Source: JBOHUC01 sp050733935 (GTDB lineage: Bacteria; Eisenbacteria; RBG-16-71-46; DASYSL01). Taken from it: DNA of 39,615 bases. Shown in pieces: positions 8,072-16,104 of this stretch. Positions within the stretch are counted from its first letter, which is position 1; every line of letters begins with the position of its first letter. The stretch covers positions 1 to 39,615 of the forward strand of contig JBOHUC010000052.1 in the NCBI GenBank assembly GCA_050733935.1. Reading direction: 5' to 3'. A model generated the notes under the pieces. The model did not search any database. It worked only from the letters and a program-made list of their open reading frames with translations, and had not been told where the DNA came from. The position numbers and the translations under genes are program-made.

Positions 8072-9630
8072 CGCCAGAGAATGAGCGCGTTCGGCTCCGC
8101 GGGCGCTCCCGGTGCCATGCGCGCGAGCAGATCGATCCTCTTCACTTCGTCGGCGCGATAGAGCTCGATCGTTCCCGCGACGCGATTCTCCGGTCGAAAC
8201 CAGATCTTGAGGGGGCGGCTCACGTAGGTCCCGTCGAGCCAGCTCGCGTGGCGCGCGTTGTACTGATCGAGCACGTGCGTCACGCCCCGTGCCTCAAGGT
8301 ATTCGGCGAGCCGGCCGGCGCGCAGCTCCTCGCGGTAGCGGTAGTTGTTGATGAGCCCGTCCAGATTGATCGTTCGAAGCCCGCTGAAGTAACCGAAGAC
8401 ACCGCTGTCCGTGGCCGCCACCACGCTCGCCGCGGGCAGATTTGCGCGCGCCCAGAGCGCAAGCTCGCGCGTTCCGGCGAGGTAGCGCCCGTCGCGCAGA
8501 CGGAGGGACGTGAGCTGCAGGAATACGGCGAGCGCGAGGCCGGCGACGAGGGCGGCGGCCGCAAGCGCCGGCCGCTCGGCGATGCGCGTGATCCACGCGC
8601 GTGCGATCCACGGGAGGCCGAGGAGTCCCACCGGAAAGAGAAGCGTGAAGTACCAGCGATCCACTCCCCAGCGCATGAACAAGACGAGGTAGCTCATCTG
8701 GAGGAGGGCCGCCGCACCAAAGATCCCGATCGCGCGCACGAACGGGGACGCGCCCGCCCTGAGTCCCGCGATCGCGAATCCCGCTCCCGCGACAAGGAGG
8801 AGCGTGAACTCGGGGAACGCGGTGAGATACGCCCACGTGGGCTCGGCGCGCGGAAAGCTCGACTTCATGGCGCCTGAGATCGGTTGGAGGTGCCCGAACG
8901 TCGCGACGTTCCAAAGGAGATAGGGAGCCACGACGACGATCGCCACGACGAGCGGGAGGAGTGCGCGCGCGAGTGCAGGCGCGCGCCCGGCCGGGGGAGT
9001 TTTCTCGAGCGTGTCGCGCAAGGCGTAGACGCCGTAGGCCGCGACCAGGAACACCGAATCGAGGCGCGCGAGGCAGGCGAGCCCGAGAAGCACTCCCGTG
9101 ACGAACGGCCGTCCGAGCGCGCCGAAGCCGAGCCTCGCGGCCACGATCGCAAGATAGAGAAAGAGGAGAAGCCCGGTCTCGAGGAGTCCCACCGTCTGCC
9201 CGAAGAAGCGCGGCCAGGCGAAGAGGAGAAGTCCTGCGATCGCGACCGTCTCGCCTGCGACACGCCCGAGGATGCTGCGGATCCAGAGGAGGGATCCCAC
9301 GCCCAGGACACCCGCAAGGACGAGAGCCGCGCGCACCGGCGCCTCGTCCGAGCTCCCGAAGATTGCAAACACGGGGACGAGAATTCCGAGCCAGAGCGGG
9401 TGGTATCCGTTCGTCAGCTCGACACCGTCGAACGTCGAGCCGAGACCGGCCGCCACGTTCCGCGCGACCTCGAGGTAGTAGAACGAGTCGTCGAGGAGAC
9501 CGTTCACGATGGCGGGAAGTGAAAGGCCGAGCGCGAGCCACGCGTACCACGCCGCGTAAAGCACGACGAGCGCGGTCGAAACGGTTCGGGCGGAAAAGGC
9601 GGAACGCGGGCCGGCGGCCGGGGAGGTCAT
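8050..9630 (-). CDS. GT39-like (PMT/ArnT type) integral membrane glycosyltransferase
   Basis: A 526-residue polytopic membrane protein. Start ATG 9630 (TSPAAGP) is chosen over TTG 9681 because a TAGACT -10 lies between them. After the first membrane segment it has GLLDDSFYYLEVARNVAAG and LTNGYHPLWLGIL, the Asp-containing first loop and HPLW motif of dolichyl-phosphate-mannose transferase-like (GT39/GT83) enzymes, followed by about ten membrane helices and a periplasmic C-terminal domain (LALWARANLPAASVVAATDSGVFGYF). Such enzymes move a sugar from a polyprenyl-phosphate carrier to a protein or lipid at the outer face of the inner membrane. Donor and acceptor are unknown. The tail overlaps the S9 gene. 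Confidence 0.75.
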   Translation of the reverse strand: MTSPAAGPRSAFSARTVSTALVVLYAAWYAWLALGLSLPAIVNGLLDDSFYYLEVARNVAAGLGSTFDGVELTNGYHPLWLGILVPVFAIFGSSDEAPVRAALVLAGVLGVGSLLWIRSILGRVAGETVAIAGLLLFAWPRFFGQTVGLLETGLLLFLYLAIVAARLGFGALGRPFVTGVLLGLACLARLDSVFLVAAYGVYALRDTLEKTPPAGRAPALARALLPLVVAIVVVAPYLLWNVATFGHLQPISGAMKSSFPRAEPTWAYLTAFPEFTLLLVAGAGFAIAGLRAGASPFVRAIGIFGAAALLQMSYLVLFMRWGVDRWYFTLLFPVGLLGLPWIARAWITRIAERPALAAAALVAGLALAVFLQLTSLRLRDGRYLAGTRELALWARANLPAASVVAATDSGVFGYFSGLRTINLDGLINNYRYREELRAGRLAEYLEARGVTHVLDQYNARHASWLDGTYVSRPLKIWFRPENRVAGTIELYRADEVKRIDLLARMAPGAPAEPNALILWRYRPSAP

Positions 9631-9640
9631 GTGGCTGCGC

Positions 9641-9646
9641 AGTCTA
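9641..9646 (-). promoter_or_regulatory. -10 element TAGACT for the GT39-like gene
   Basis: On the minus strand TAGACT is followed by 10 nt and the ATG at 9630, so the leader would be only 3-4 nt. No clear -35 is seen. Confidence 0.4.
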
Positions 9647-9750
9647 GCATTACAGCCCGCGTCGGGCCGATCCAGTTGCAAGGCCGGGACCGAAGGCGCA
9701 CGCTTCCTTTAGTCGCTCCGGACCCACTTACCCCAGGAAGGGAACTCCCC

Positions 9751-10350
9751 ATGTTGAACGCAAAATTCCGTTCTGCGCTCGCGCTGCTCGTGTTTCTCGC
9801 GCTCGCGGGCTGCTCGCCGAAGAGTGCCACCGAAATGGCGATCAAGGCGTCGGAGACGTCCTACAACGCAGTCAAGGGCCAGATCGAGAGCGTGATGCCG
9901 GCCGAGGCGAAGTCGATCGAGGACACGATCGCACAAGCGCGGGCGGACATGGACAAGGGCGACTACAAGGCCGCCGTGGACGGCGTGAAGGACGTGCCGA
10001 AGCGAATCGAGGAACTGACCGCGCAGGCCGCGCAGAAGAAAGCCGAGCTCGAAACGAGCTGGGGCGAGCTAGCCGCGGCGGTGCCGACCGGGGTCGCGGC
10101 CCTCGAGGGTGGAGTCGAGAAGGTCGCCACGATGAAGAAGCTTCCCAAGGGGATTGAAACGACCAGTGTCGAGACCGCGAAAACGGCGCTCGAGAACGCG
10201 AAGAAAGCGTGGTCTGACGCCGAAACGGCGCAGGGGAGTGGAAAGCTCTACGAGGCGGTGGCGAAGGCCGGGGAGGCGAAGCAGGCCGTACAGGAGGGGA
10301 TGACCGCCCTCAACCTGCCGATGCCGTCCACGCTCACGGCCTCGCAGTAG
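9751..10350 (+). CDS. Helical lipoprotein of unknown function
   Basis: A 199-residue protein starting at ATG 9751 behind AGGAAGGGAA. The signal peptide ends in the lipobox LALAGC with Cys21 as the lipidation site, followed by Ser22. The rest is strongly helical, Ala/Lys/Glu-rich and probably coiled coil (ASETSYNAVKGQIESVMP, IEDTIAQARADMDKGDYKAA, TAKTALENAKKAWSDAETAQ). The pattern KGDYKAAVDGVKDVPKRI resembles periplasmic helical-hairpin stress lipoproteins, but I recognise no family. A hairpin terminator follows at 10378-10405, so it is probably a single-gene unit. Confidence 0.75.
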   Translation: MLNAKFRSALALLVFLALAGCSPKSATEMAIKASETSYNAVKGQIESVMPAEAKSIEDTIAQARADMDKGDYKAAVDGVKDVPKRIEELTAQAAQKKAELETSWGELAAAVPTGVAALEGGVEKVATMKKLPKGIETTSVETAKTALENAKKAWSDAETAQGSGKLYEAVAKAGEAKQAVQEGMTALNLPMPSTLTASQ

Positions 10351-10377
10351 AGCCCGTGCGGAAAGCCTGCGTTTGCG

Positions 10378-10405
10378 CCGCCCCGGCCGCTGGAGGCCGG
10401 GGCGG
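10378..10405 (+). terminator. 11-bp hairpin terminator after the lipoprotein gene
   Basis: Arms 10378-10388 and 10395-10405 pair perfectly around a 6-nt loop (GCTGGA), followed by TTTCG. It lies 28 nt after the stop at 10350. The U-tract is short. Confidence 0.6.
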
Positions 10406-10433
10406 TTTCGCTCCGGGGCTGCCAACGGAACGC

Positions 10434-10462
10434 GTGACCGCGCGCGGGCGCGGGTCTAGACT
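10434..10462 (+). promoter_or_regulatory. Promoter GTGACC-N17-TAGACT for the TIMP-like/kinase operon
   Basis: GTGACC (10434-10439) and TAGACT (10457-10462) are 17 nt apart. The start would be near 10469, with a Shine-Dalgarno GGGGAGGG before ATG 10497. Confidence 0.55.
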
Positions 10463-10496
10463 CGACTTGCGTCGTCTTCAGGGGAGGGTTTCGTCC

Positions 10497-11003
10497 ATGT
10501 CGAACCTCAGGCGGCCTCGCGGCCGCCTCGCCTCGGTCGCTCCGATTCTCGGCGCGCTCGCGCTGCTCGCCCTCGCCGCGCCGCGCCCCGTCCACGCCTG
10601 CTCCTGCCTCTGGATTCCGACGCTCGACGTCGAGCGCACGAACAGTGCGGCGATCTTCACTGGCTTTCCGATCAACGTGCGCAGCGCCGAGCCGGAATAT
10701 CCGTATTCGGTGTGGGTGACGTTTCGCGTCGGCGCGGTGTGGAAGGGCACGGTGACGCCGACCATCGAAGTCCTCACGGGAGCCAACGAAGGGATCTGCG
10801 GCGTCACTTTCCGGACCGGCATCGAGTACCTCGTCTTCGCGTACGGACACGGGTCCGGCTCGTCGTTCCTTCTCACCGCCGGCCTGTGCGGGCGGACGGC
10901 TCCCGCGCTCGAGAATCCCGATGTGATCGCGCTCGGTCCGCCGATCGCAGTGCCAGTGAGTCCACGGAGCTGGGGCAAGCTCAAGGTCCTCTTCCGCGGC
11001 TGA
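10497..11003 (+). CDS. Exported TIMP/netrin-like protein with C-terminal SWG tail
   Basis: A 168-residue protein from ATG 10497, 8 nt after GGGGAGGG. The signal peptide ends PVHA and the predicted mature protein begins CSC (Cys35, Cys37). This matches the tissue-inhibitor-of-metalloproteinase (NTR/OB-fold) pattern, in which the N-terminal C-x-C disulfides define the domain. Further features are the strand VTFRVGAVWKGTV, a third Cys in EGICGVTFRTGIEYLVFAYG and a fourth in LTAGLCGRTAPALEN, giving two possible disulfides. Bacterial members are mostly uncharacterised and need not inhibit proteases. The end is SPRSWGKLKVLFRG, the window's recurrent tail plus one glycine. The kinase gene begins 17 bp downstream, so the two are probably one transcript. 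Confidence 0.8.
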   Translation: MSNLRRPRGRLASVAPILGALALLALAAPRPVHACSCLWIPTLDVERTNSAAIFTGFPINVRSAEPEYPYSVWVTFRVGAVWKGTVTPTIEVLTGANEGICGVTFRTGIEYLVFAYGHGSGSSFLLTAGLCGRTAPALENPDVIALGPPIAVPVSPRSWGKLKVLFRG

Positions 11004-11020
11004 GGCTCGAGACCTCTTGA

Positions 11021-14008
11021 ATGACGCCTGACGGCGACGAAGGATTTCCCGGGCTCGCCGACCGCTACCGGATCGAGCATGAGGCGGGCCGCGGGGGCAT
11101 GGCCACCGTCTATGTCGCCGAAGACCTGAGGCATCACCGGCGGGTTGCGATCAAGGTCCTCGAGCCGGGGACGGTCACGGCGCTTGGCCGCGAGCGGTTC
11201 CTGCGCGAAATCGAAATCGCTGCGCGCCTCAACCATCCTCACATCGTGCCGCTCTTCGAGGCGGGAGCCCTCGGAGAGCGGTGTTTCTATGTCATGCCGT
11301 ACGTCGAAGGCGAGACGCTGCGAGCGCGGCTCGTCCGCGAAGGACAGCTGCCCATCGAGGAAGCGCTCCGGCTCGCGTCCGAGGTCGCAAGTGCGCTCGG
11401 TCACGCGCACAAGCACGGAATCCTCCACCGCGACGTGAAGCCCGAGAACGTGCTGCTGTCGGACGGAATGGCGCGTCTCTCGGACTTTGGCATCTCGCGC
11501 GCGTATGAGCCTTCGGATCCGTCGGCCACCTCGCGTGGGATGACGGAGCCGGGCACGGTCATCGGAACGCCGCGCTACATGAGCCCCGAGCAGGCTGCGG
11601 GCGGCGCGCTCGACCCGCGCACGGATCTCTATGCGCTCGCGTGCGTGCTCTACGAGATGCTCGCGGGGCATCCGCCGTTCGTCGCCCCGACGCCCGACGC
11701 TGTGATCCAGCAGCATCTCACGGTCGCCCCGCGACCCCTCCACGAGCTCAGGGCTTCGATCCCGGCCGCGCTCTCGGCCGTCGTCGCGCGCGCGCTCGCG
11801 AAGCTTCCGGCCGACCGCTTCGACAGCGCTTCGAGCTTCGTCGAAGCGCTGACGGCCGCGCGCAACGGCTCGAATGCGATCGCACTCGAGGGCGGTGCGA
11901 CCGGACGGTCTGCGATCGGCAACCTGCCGAACGAGCGCACCCCGTTCATCGGCCGGGAGGCGGAGCTCGCCGATTGCGAGCGCTGGCTCGCGGAGACACG
12001 GCTCCTCACGGTCACCGGGATCGGCGGTGGCGGGAAGACGCGCCTCGCGCTCGAGCTCGCGGCCCGGGTCCGGGATCGGGTTGCGGACGGTGCGTGGTTC
12101 GTCGATCTCGGCCCGCTCCAGAACGAAGAACAGGTCGTGCCGGCGGTCGCAAGCGTGTTCGGAGTGGGCGAGGTGCCCGGGACACCGCTGCTCGCGACGC
12201 TCGGGCGGCGACTCGAGCCGAGCGACGCGCTCCTCGTGCTCGACAATTGCGAGCACCTGATCGGAGCCACGGCGACGGCCGCGGATCGCCTGCTCGCCGG
12301 GTGTCCGCGGCTCACGATCGTGGCGACCAGTCGCGAAGGACTCGGAGTTTCCGGAGAGCGCGTCTATCCGCTCCAATCGCTCTCCCTGCCTCCGGTGGAC
12401 GGAGACTTCGCGGCCGCGTGCAACAGCGACGCCGTTCGACTGTTCGAGGACCGGGCGCGGGCGGTGAACGCCGCATTCACGCTCACGCCGGAGAGCCTTC
12501 CGGTCGTGGCGGAAATCTGCCGCCGTCTCGATGGAATTCCACTCGCGATCAAGCTCGCCGCGGCGCGTGTCCGCGTGCTCTCGGTCGAGCAGATCCGCGA
12601 TCGGCTCGACGATCGGTTCCGTCTCCTGACCGGAGGGAACAGGACAGCGCTGCCCCGCCACCAGACCCTCCAGGCCGCGATCCAGTGGAGCTACGGAATG
12701 CTCCCGCCGGAAGAGCAACGTCTCCTGCAAGCGCTGTCCGTGTTCGCCGGTGGATTCACGCTCGGCTCGGCAACTCGCGTCACGGCGGACGATGCCGGGG
12801 TCCTGGATGAATTCGCGGTCATGGACACGCTCACGCGACTCGTCGACAAGTCGCTCGTGGTCGTGACCCCGCTCACCAGCGGCGACCCGCGCTACGGATT
12901 GCTCGAGACGATCCGCCAGTTCGCCCGCGAGCGCTGGATCGAGGCCGGCGACCTCTTGCCGGTTCGCGAGCGGCACCTCGACGAGTACCTGGCCCTCGCA
13001 GAGAGCGCCTATGTCGACCGTTTCGCGCGCGAAGAGACGCTCGGTGCGACGCTCGAGACCGAGCTCGACAATCTGCGGGTGGCCCTGGACTACGCGAGAG
13101 CCACGGACTCGACGCGCTACCTCGAGCTTGCGGGAGCGCTCGCGTGGTTCTGGCAGGTGCGCTCGCGTTTCCACGAGGGGCTCGATCACCTCACGCAGGC
13201 CCTCTCGATGTCGCCGGCGGACGTGTCGCCGGCCTCAAGCATGAAACAAGGGGCGCATGCCCGTGCCCTCTGGGGGGCCGCGAACATTCGGAGCTGGCGG
13301 GGGGAGACGGACGTCGCCCTCGCGTGGATGGAGGAGGCGATTGCACTCTGGCGCAAGATCGGGGATCGACGCGAAGAGGGTCTCGCACTGATCGGGATCG
13401 GATGGACGCGGCTTCTCGCGGGACAGGAAGAGCGTGGACGCGCGACCTTTGAGGAGAGCCTCTCGGTTCTTCGCGAGGTCGGGGACCCGGTTCCGATCCA
13501 TCACGCAATGGCCGCTCTTTGCCAGTCCCTGGTGGCGCTCTCGCGCGTCGCGGAGGCACGTCCGCTCGCGCACGAGGTGATCGCTGTCGGACAGGCGGAC
13601 CGCGATCGCAGGATCGAGCACTTCGGATGGCATTTCCTCGCCGACTGCGCGCTCATCGAAGGCCGGTGCGAGGAGAGTCTCGGGCTCTACCGGAAGAGCC
13701 TCGAGCTCGCGCGTGCGCTCGCGGACCGCATCGAAATCGGTTTCGAGGTCGAAGGCGTCGCCATGTCGCTCGCCGGACTCGGAGATCGTGAGTCGGCTGT
13801 GCGTCTTTCGGCGGCCGTGCGGGCGGAATGGCGACGACTCGGAGTCGATCTCCGGATTCGTTTCTGGGACGGGCTCCTCGAGCGCTACATCGAACCGGCG
13901 CGGCGTGCGCTTCCGGCCGAAACGGCCGAGCGTTGCCGGCGGGAGGGGGAAGCGATGTCCTTCGAAGAAGCGATCGCGGCCGCGGGAGGAGCGGCGGAAG
14001 GGAGCTGA
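11021..14008 (+). CDS. Ser/Thr protein kinase fused to STAND NTPase and TPR repeats
   Basis: A 995-residue signalling protein. Residues 17-280 are a Hanks-type kinase: GRGGMATVY loop, VAIKV with Lys45, HRDVKPEN with catalytic Asp138, DFG with Asp155, GTPRYMSPEQ. There is no transmembrane segment. Residues about 310-640 are a STAND/NB-ARC-like ATPase: PFIGREAELADCERWL, P-loop GIGGGGKT with Lys339, Walker B LLVLDNCEH, TSREGL, LDGIPLAIKLAAARV. The C-terminal third is helical TPR-like repeats (WGAANIRSWRGETDVALAWMEEAIALW, EEGLALIGIGWTRLLAGQ). It resembles LuxR-type STAND regulators but lacks a DNA-binding domain, so output probably goes through phosphorylation. It sits between two exported SWG-tail proteins and follows the TIMP-like gene by 17 bp. 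Confidence 0.9.
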   Translation: MTPDGDEGFPGLADRYRIEHEAGRGGMATVYVAEDLRHHRRVAIKVLEPGTVTALGRERFLREIEIAARLNHPHIVPLFEAGALGERCFYVMPYVEGETLRARLVREGQLPIEEALRLASEVASALGHAHKHGILHRDVKPENVLLSDGMARLSDFGISRAYEPSDPSATSRGMTEPGTVIGTPRYMSPEQAAGGALDPRTDLYALACVLYEMLAGHPPFVAPTPDAVIQQHLTVAPRPLHELRASIPAALSAVVARALAKLPADRFDSASSFVEALTAARNGSNAIALEGGATGRSAIGNLPNERTPFIGREAELADCERWLAETRLLTVTGIGGGGKTRLALELAARVRDRVADGAWFVDLGPLQNEEQVVPAVASVFGVGEVPGTPLLATLGRRLEPSDALLVLDNCEHLIGATATAADRLLAGCPRLTIVATSREGLGVSGERVYPLQSLSLPPVDGDFAAACNSDAVRLFEDRARAVNAAFTLTPESLPVVAEICRRLDGIPLAIKLAAARVRVLSVEQIRDRLDDRFRLLTGGNRTALPRHQTLQAAIQWSYGMLPPEEQRLLQALSVFAGGFTLGSATRVTADDAGVLDEFAVMDTLTRLVDKSLVVVTPLTSGDPRYGLLETIRQFARERWIEAGDLLPVRERHLDEYLALAESAYVDRFAREETLGATLETELDNLRVALDYARATDSTRYLELAGALAWFWQVRSRFHEGLDHLTQALSMSPADVSPASSMKQGAHARALWGAANIRSWRGETDVALAWMEEAIALWRKIGDRREEGLALIGIGWTRLLAGQEERGRATFEESLSVLREVGDPVPIHHAMAALCQSLVALSRVAEARPLAHEVIAVGQADRDRRIEHFGWHFLADCALIEGRCEESLGLYRKSLELARALADRIEIGFEVEGVAMSLAGLGDRESAVRLSAAVRAEWRRLGVDLRIRFWDGLLERYIEPARRALPAETAERCRREGEAMSFEEAIAAAGGAAEGS

Positions 14009-14040
14009 AAACACGGGTGCCCGGCCCGACCGAAGAGGTT

Positions 14041-14046
14041 TACACT
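14041..14046 (+). promoter_or_regulatory. Possible -10 element TACACT upstream of 14112
   Basis: TACACT fits the TANNCT pattern and lies 65 nt before ATG 14112. No -35 is evident, and the gene could instead be read through from the kinase gene. Confidence 0.25.
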
Positions 14047-14111
14047 TCTACCGGCCGGCGGGGCGCGATTCACCCGACCATTCACGCCGGACCGCGACAC
14101 AGGAGCCCGCC

Positions 14112-14846
14112 ATGTCGAAGACTCCGCGTTTCCTCGGTTTCTCAATCGCGCTTGCGGTTCTTGGCCTCATGCAATTCCCAGCGGCGACACACGCCGGAGC
14201 CGACGACCCCGTCCCGATCGTTCGTCTCGCGCAGGGATTCGTGCTCGAGCCGGCGATCGGAATTCCGTGGATTGGGCCGCCTCCGGAACCTCAGAACTTT
14301 TTCATGGTCGGGTTCATCAGCGAGTTCGGTCCGCCGCTCGACTTCCTGCATCCCTGGGAGGACCCCGCGGAGTACACGTTCACCTGGAGCGGCCAACACT
14401 TCGGGCTCGGCGTGTGGGACGACTTCGAGAACGGAAGAAGCGGCTGGTTCGGATCCGCGGACACGGGTGTGCTTCGGATCTACCGCGATCCGTCTCAGAA
14501 TGCGTTTCCCGGACACCCCGAACGGTTCGGGGACGGCGAGCTCATCCTCGAGTTCGAGGTTCCGTACCTTTCGCTGCTTCAGGAATCGTGCGAGCGGGTC
14601 ACGGTCGAGACGTTCCTGATGGGCGTGAGCGGAGGATCGCTCGAGTCGCACCTTCCTCCGGTGCCAGGAGGCGTCGAGGCGCACGCGACCGGAGAGTTTA
14701 CGAGCGCACAGGGCTGTCCCGGGCCGGGAACGTGTCAGAGCATCTGGCCGACGGCCGTGGGATGTCTCGTGAGCGATGTCTTCCTGGATCTTCCGATTCC
14801 GGCGCGCCCGACGAGCTGGGGAAAGCTCAAGGCGACGTTCCGCTAA
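14112..14846 (+). CDS. Exported protein of unknown function with C-terminal SWG tail
   Basis: A 244-residue protein from ATG 14112, 7 nt after AGGAG. The signal peptide is SKTPRFLGFSIALAVLGLMQFPAATHA. The mature part is beta-rich with aromatic-rich stretches (NFFMVGFISEFGPPLDFLHP, EYTFTWSGQHFGLGVWDDFE, GDGELILEFEVPYLSLL) and four Cys (ESCERV, QGCPGPGTCQS, VGCLVS). No family is recognised; the GWFG-DTG-LRIYRD stretch recalls secreted PEP-CTERM-type jelly rolls but that is weak. It ends ARPTSWGKLKATFR, nearly identical to the tail of the TIMP-like protein on the other side of the kinase gene. It lies 103 bp after the kinase stop. Confidence 0.75.
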   Translation: MSKTPRFLGFSIALAVLGLMQFPAATHAGADDPVPIVRLAQGFVLEPAIGIPWIGPPPEPQNFFMVGFISEFGPPLDFLHPWEDPAEYTFTWSGQHFGLGVWDDFENGRSGWFGSADTGVLRIYRDPSQNAFPGHPERFGDGELILEFEVPYLSLLQESCERVTVETFLMGVSGGSLESHLPPVPGGVEAHATGEFTSAQGCPGPGTCQSIWPTAVGCLVSDVFLDLPIPARPTSWGKLKATFR

Positions 14847-14883
14847 GAATCGCCGCGCAGTCAGGCTGGCGGCGGGGAGTGAA

Positions 14884-15897
14884 TCAGGCGGCCTTGCGCT
14901 TCACCATCGCGACACAGTTCCGGCCCTTTTGCCGTCCCTGTTCGAGCGCCCGATCCGCGACCGCAAGCAGCGCATCGAGATCGAGCCCGTCCGCCGGGAA
15001 CGAGGCGATCCCGAGCGTGACGGTCGTCGCACCCGCTTCGGCCGGCGTGAACGCGCGCGCTTCGACCGCCGCGCGCATGCGTTCGGCGACTTCCGCCGCA
15101 CCCTCGCGCGGGGTCTGCGGCAGCACGACCATGAACCCGTCGTCCCCGTAGCGACCGAGCACGTCGAACGAGCGCACCTGCTGCGCGAGCAGCGTCGCAA
15201 GCTCCTTGAGCATCACGTGCGTCCGCAAATCCCCGTTCGTCTCCCGGAACGTATCGATCTGGTCCACGTCGATCACGACCAGCGAAAGCTCCTGGCTGAA
15301 GCGATTTGCCCGCCGCACCTCGCGACGGAGCGCGGCCTTGAGGAAGCGCGCGTTGTAGATCTCGGTGAGGTCGTCCGTGATCGCAAGCCTCTCGGTCCCG
15401 GCGGAGAGCCTCAGGTTCTCCACCGAAGTCCCGAGCCAGGCCGCGAGCAGGAGCATCGCCTGCGTCTCGTTCGCATTGAAGCGTGCACGTCCGCGCTTGC
15501 GATAGACCGCGAGATATCCGGGCAGCGGATCGCGTTGCGCGACTGGAGTGAAGAGTACTGGTCCGGCTTCGACGCCCGGGCACGCGTCGCTTTCGGCGAG
15601 CGTGGGCGCGTCCGAGAGATCGGGAACCGAAAGCGCCTGCCGCGCGTCCGCGAACCCGCGCAAAACCTCGCTCTCGTCCGGCGGAAGCTGGAGCGCCGCG
15701 GGGGTCGCGCTCCCCGCGTACAGCACGAGCCGCTCGCCGCGACGACGGGCGGACGTGAGCACGATCGTGGCAGCGTCGGCATCCATGAGGAGAATCGCCG
15801 TGCGCAGCGCGCGCGCGAACAGCTCGCTGCGCGTGCCGCGTTCGGCGAGGTTTCCGAGCTCCAGAAGCTGCTCGATGTTCCTTTCGGGTGAGCCCAT
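14884..15897 (-). CDS. GAF-GGDEF protein with degenerate active site
   Basis: A 337-residue soluble protein from ATG 15897. Residues about 8-165 are a GAF-like sensor domain (LFARALRTAILLMDADAATI, LVLYAGSA, LFTPVAQRDPLPGYLAVYRK). Residues about 172-333 are a GGDEF domain (AITDDLTEIYNARFLKAALR, LGRYGDDGF, VTLGIASFPADGLDLDALLAVAD). The signature reads GDDGF at 251-255 instead of GG[DE]EF: the second Gly is Asp and the general-base Glu is Gly. The usual DxDxFKxxND motif is changed to DVDQIDTFRETNGD. Family knowledge suggests it no longer makes c-di-GMP and may bind nucleotide or act as a receptor. No I-site RxxD is clear. It converges on the 14112-14846 gene with 37 bp between. Confidence 0.8.
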   Translation of the reverse strand: MGSPERNIEQLLELGNLAERGTRSELFARALRTAILLMDADAATIVLTSARRRGERLVLYAGSATPAALQLPPDESEVLRGFADARQALSVPDLSDAPTLAESDACPGVEAGPVLFTPVAQRDPLPGYLAVYRKRGRARFNANETQAMLLLAAWLGTSVENLRLSAGTERLAITDDLTEIYNARFLKAALRREVRRANRFSQELSLVVIDVDQIDTFRETNGDLRTHVMLKELATLLAQQVRSFDVLGRYGDDGFMVVLPQTPREGAAEVAERMRAAVEARAFTPAEAGATTVTLGIASFPADGLDLDALLAVADRALEQGRQKGRNCVAMVKRKAA

Positions 15898-16072
15898 GGC
15901 GATCGATCCCTCGAGCCGTGACGGATGCCTCCGGTGGGATCTCGAGCAACCCGCGTGCCATGGAGCGAATTGGGGATCATCTTCGGAAACGGCAACGCGA
16001 TAGACGGCGATTCTCGATCCGGGTGGATGCCTTTTGAACGACGGCGGATCACGATCATCCGGCCGGATCGGC

Positions 16073-16078
16073 TATTCT
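16073..16078 (+). promoter_or_regulatory. -10 element TATTCT for the dehydratase gene
   Basis: TATTCT in the context GGCTATTCTC, the same sequence as before the S9 gene. The start would be near 16085. No -35 is evident. Confidence 0.4.
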
Positions 16079-16104
16079 CGGCCCCCTGACCCTCGCGGCC
16101 CCAC

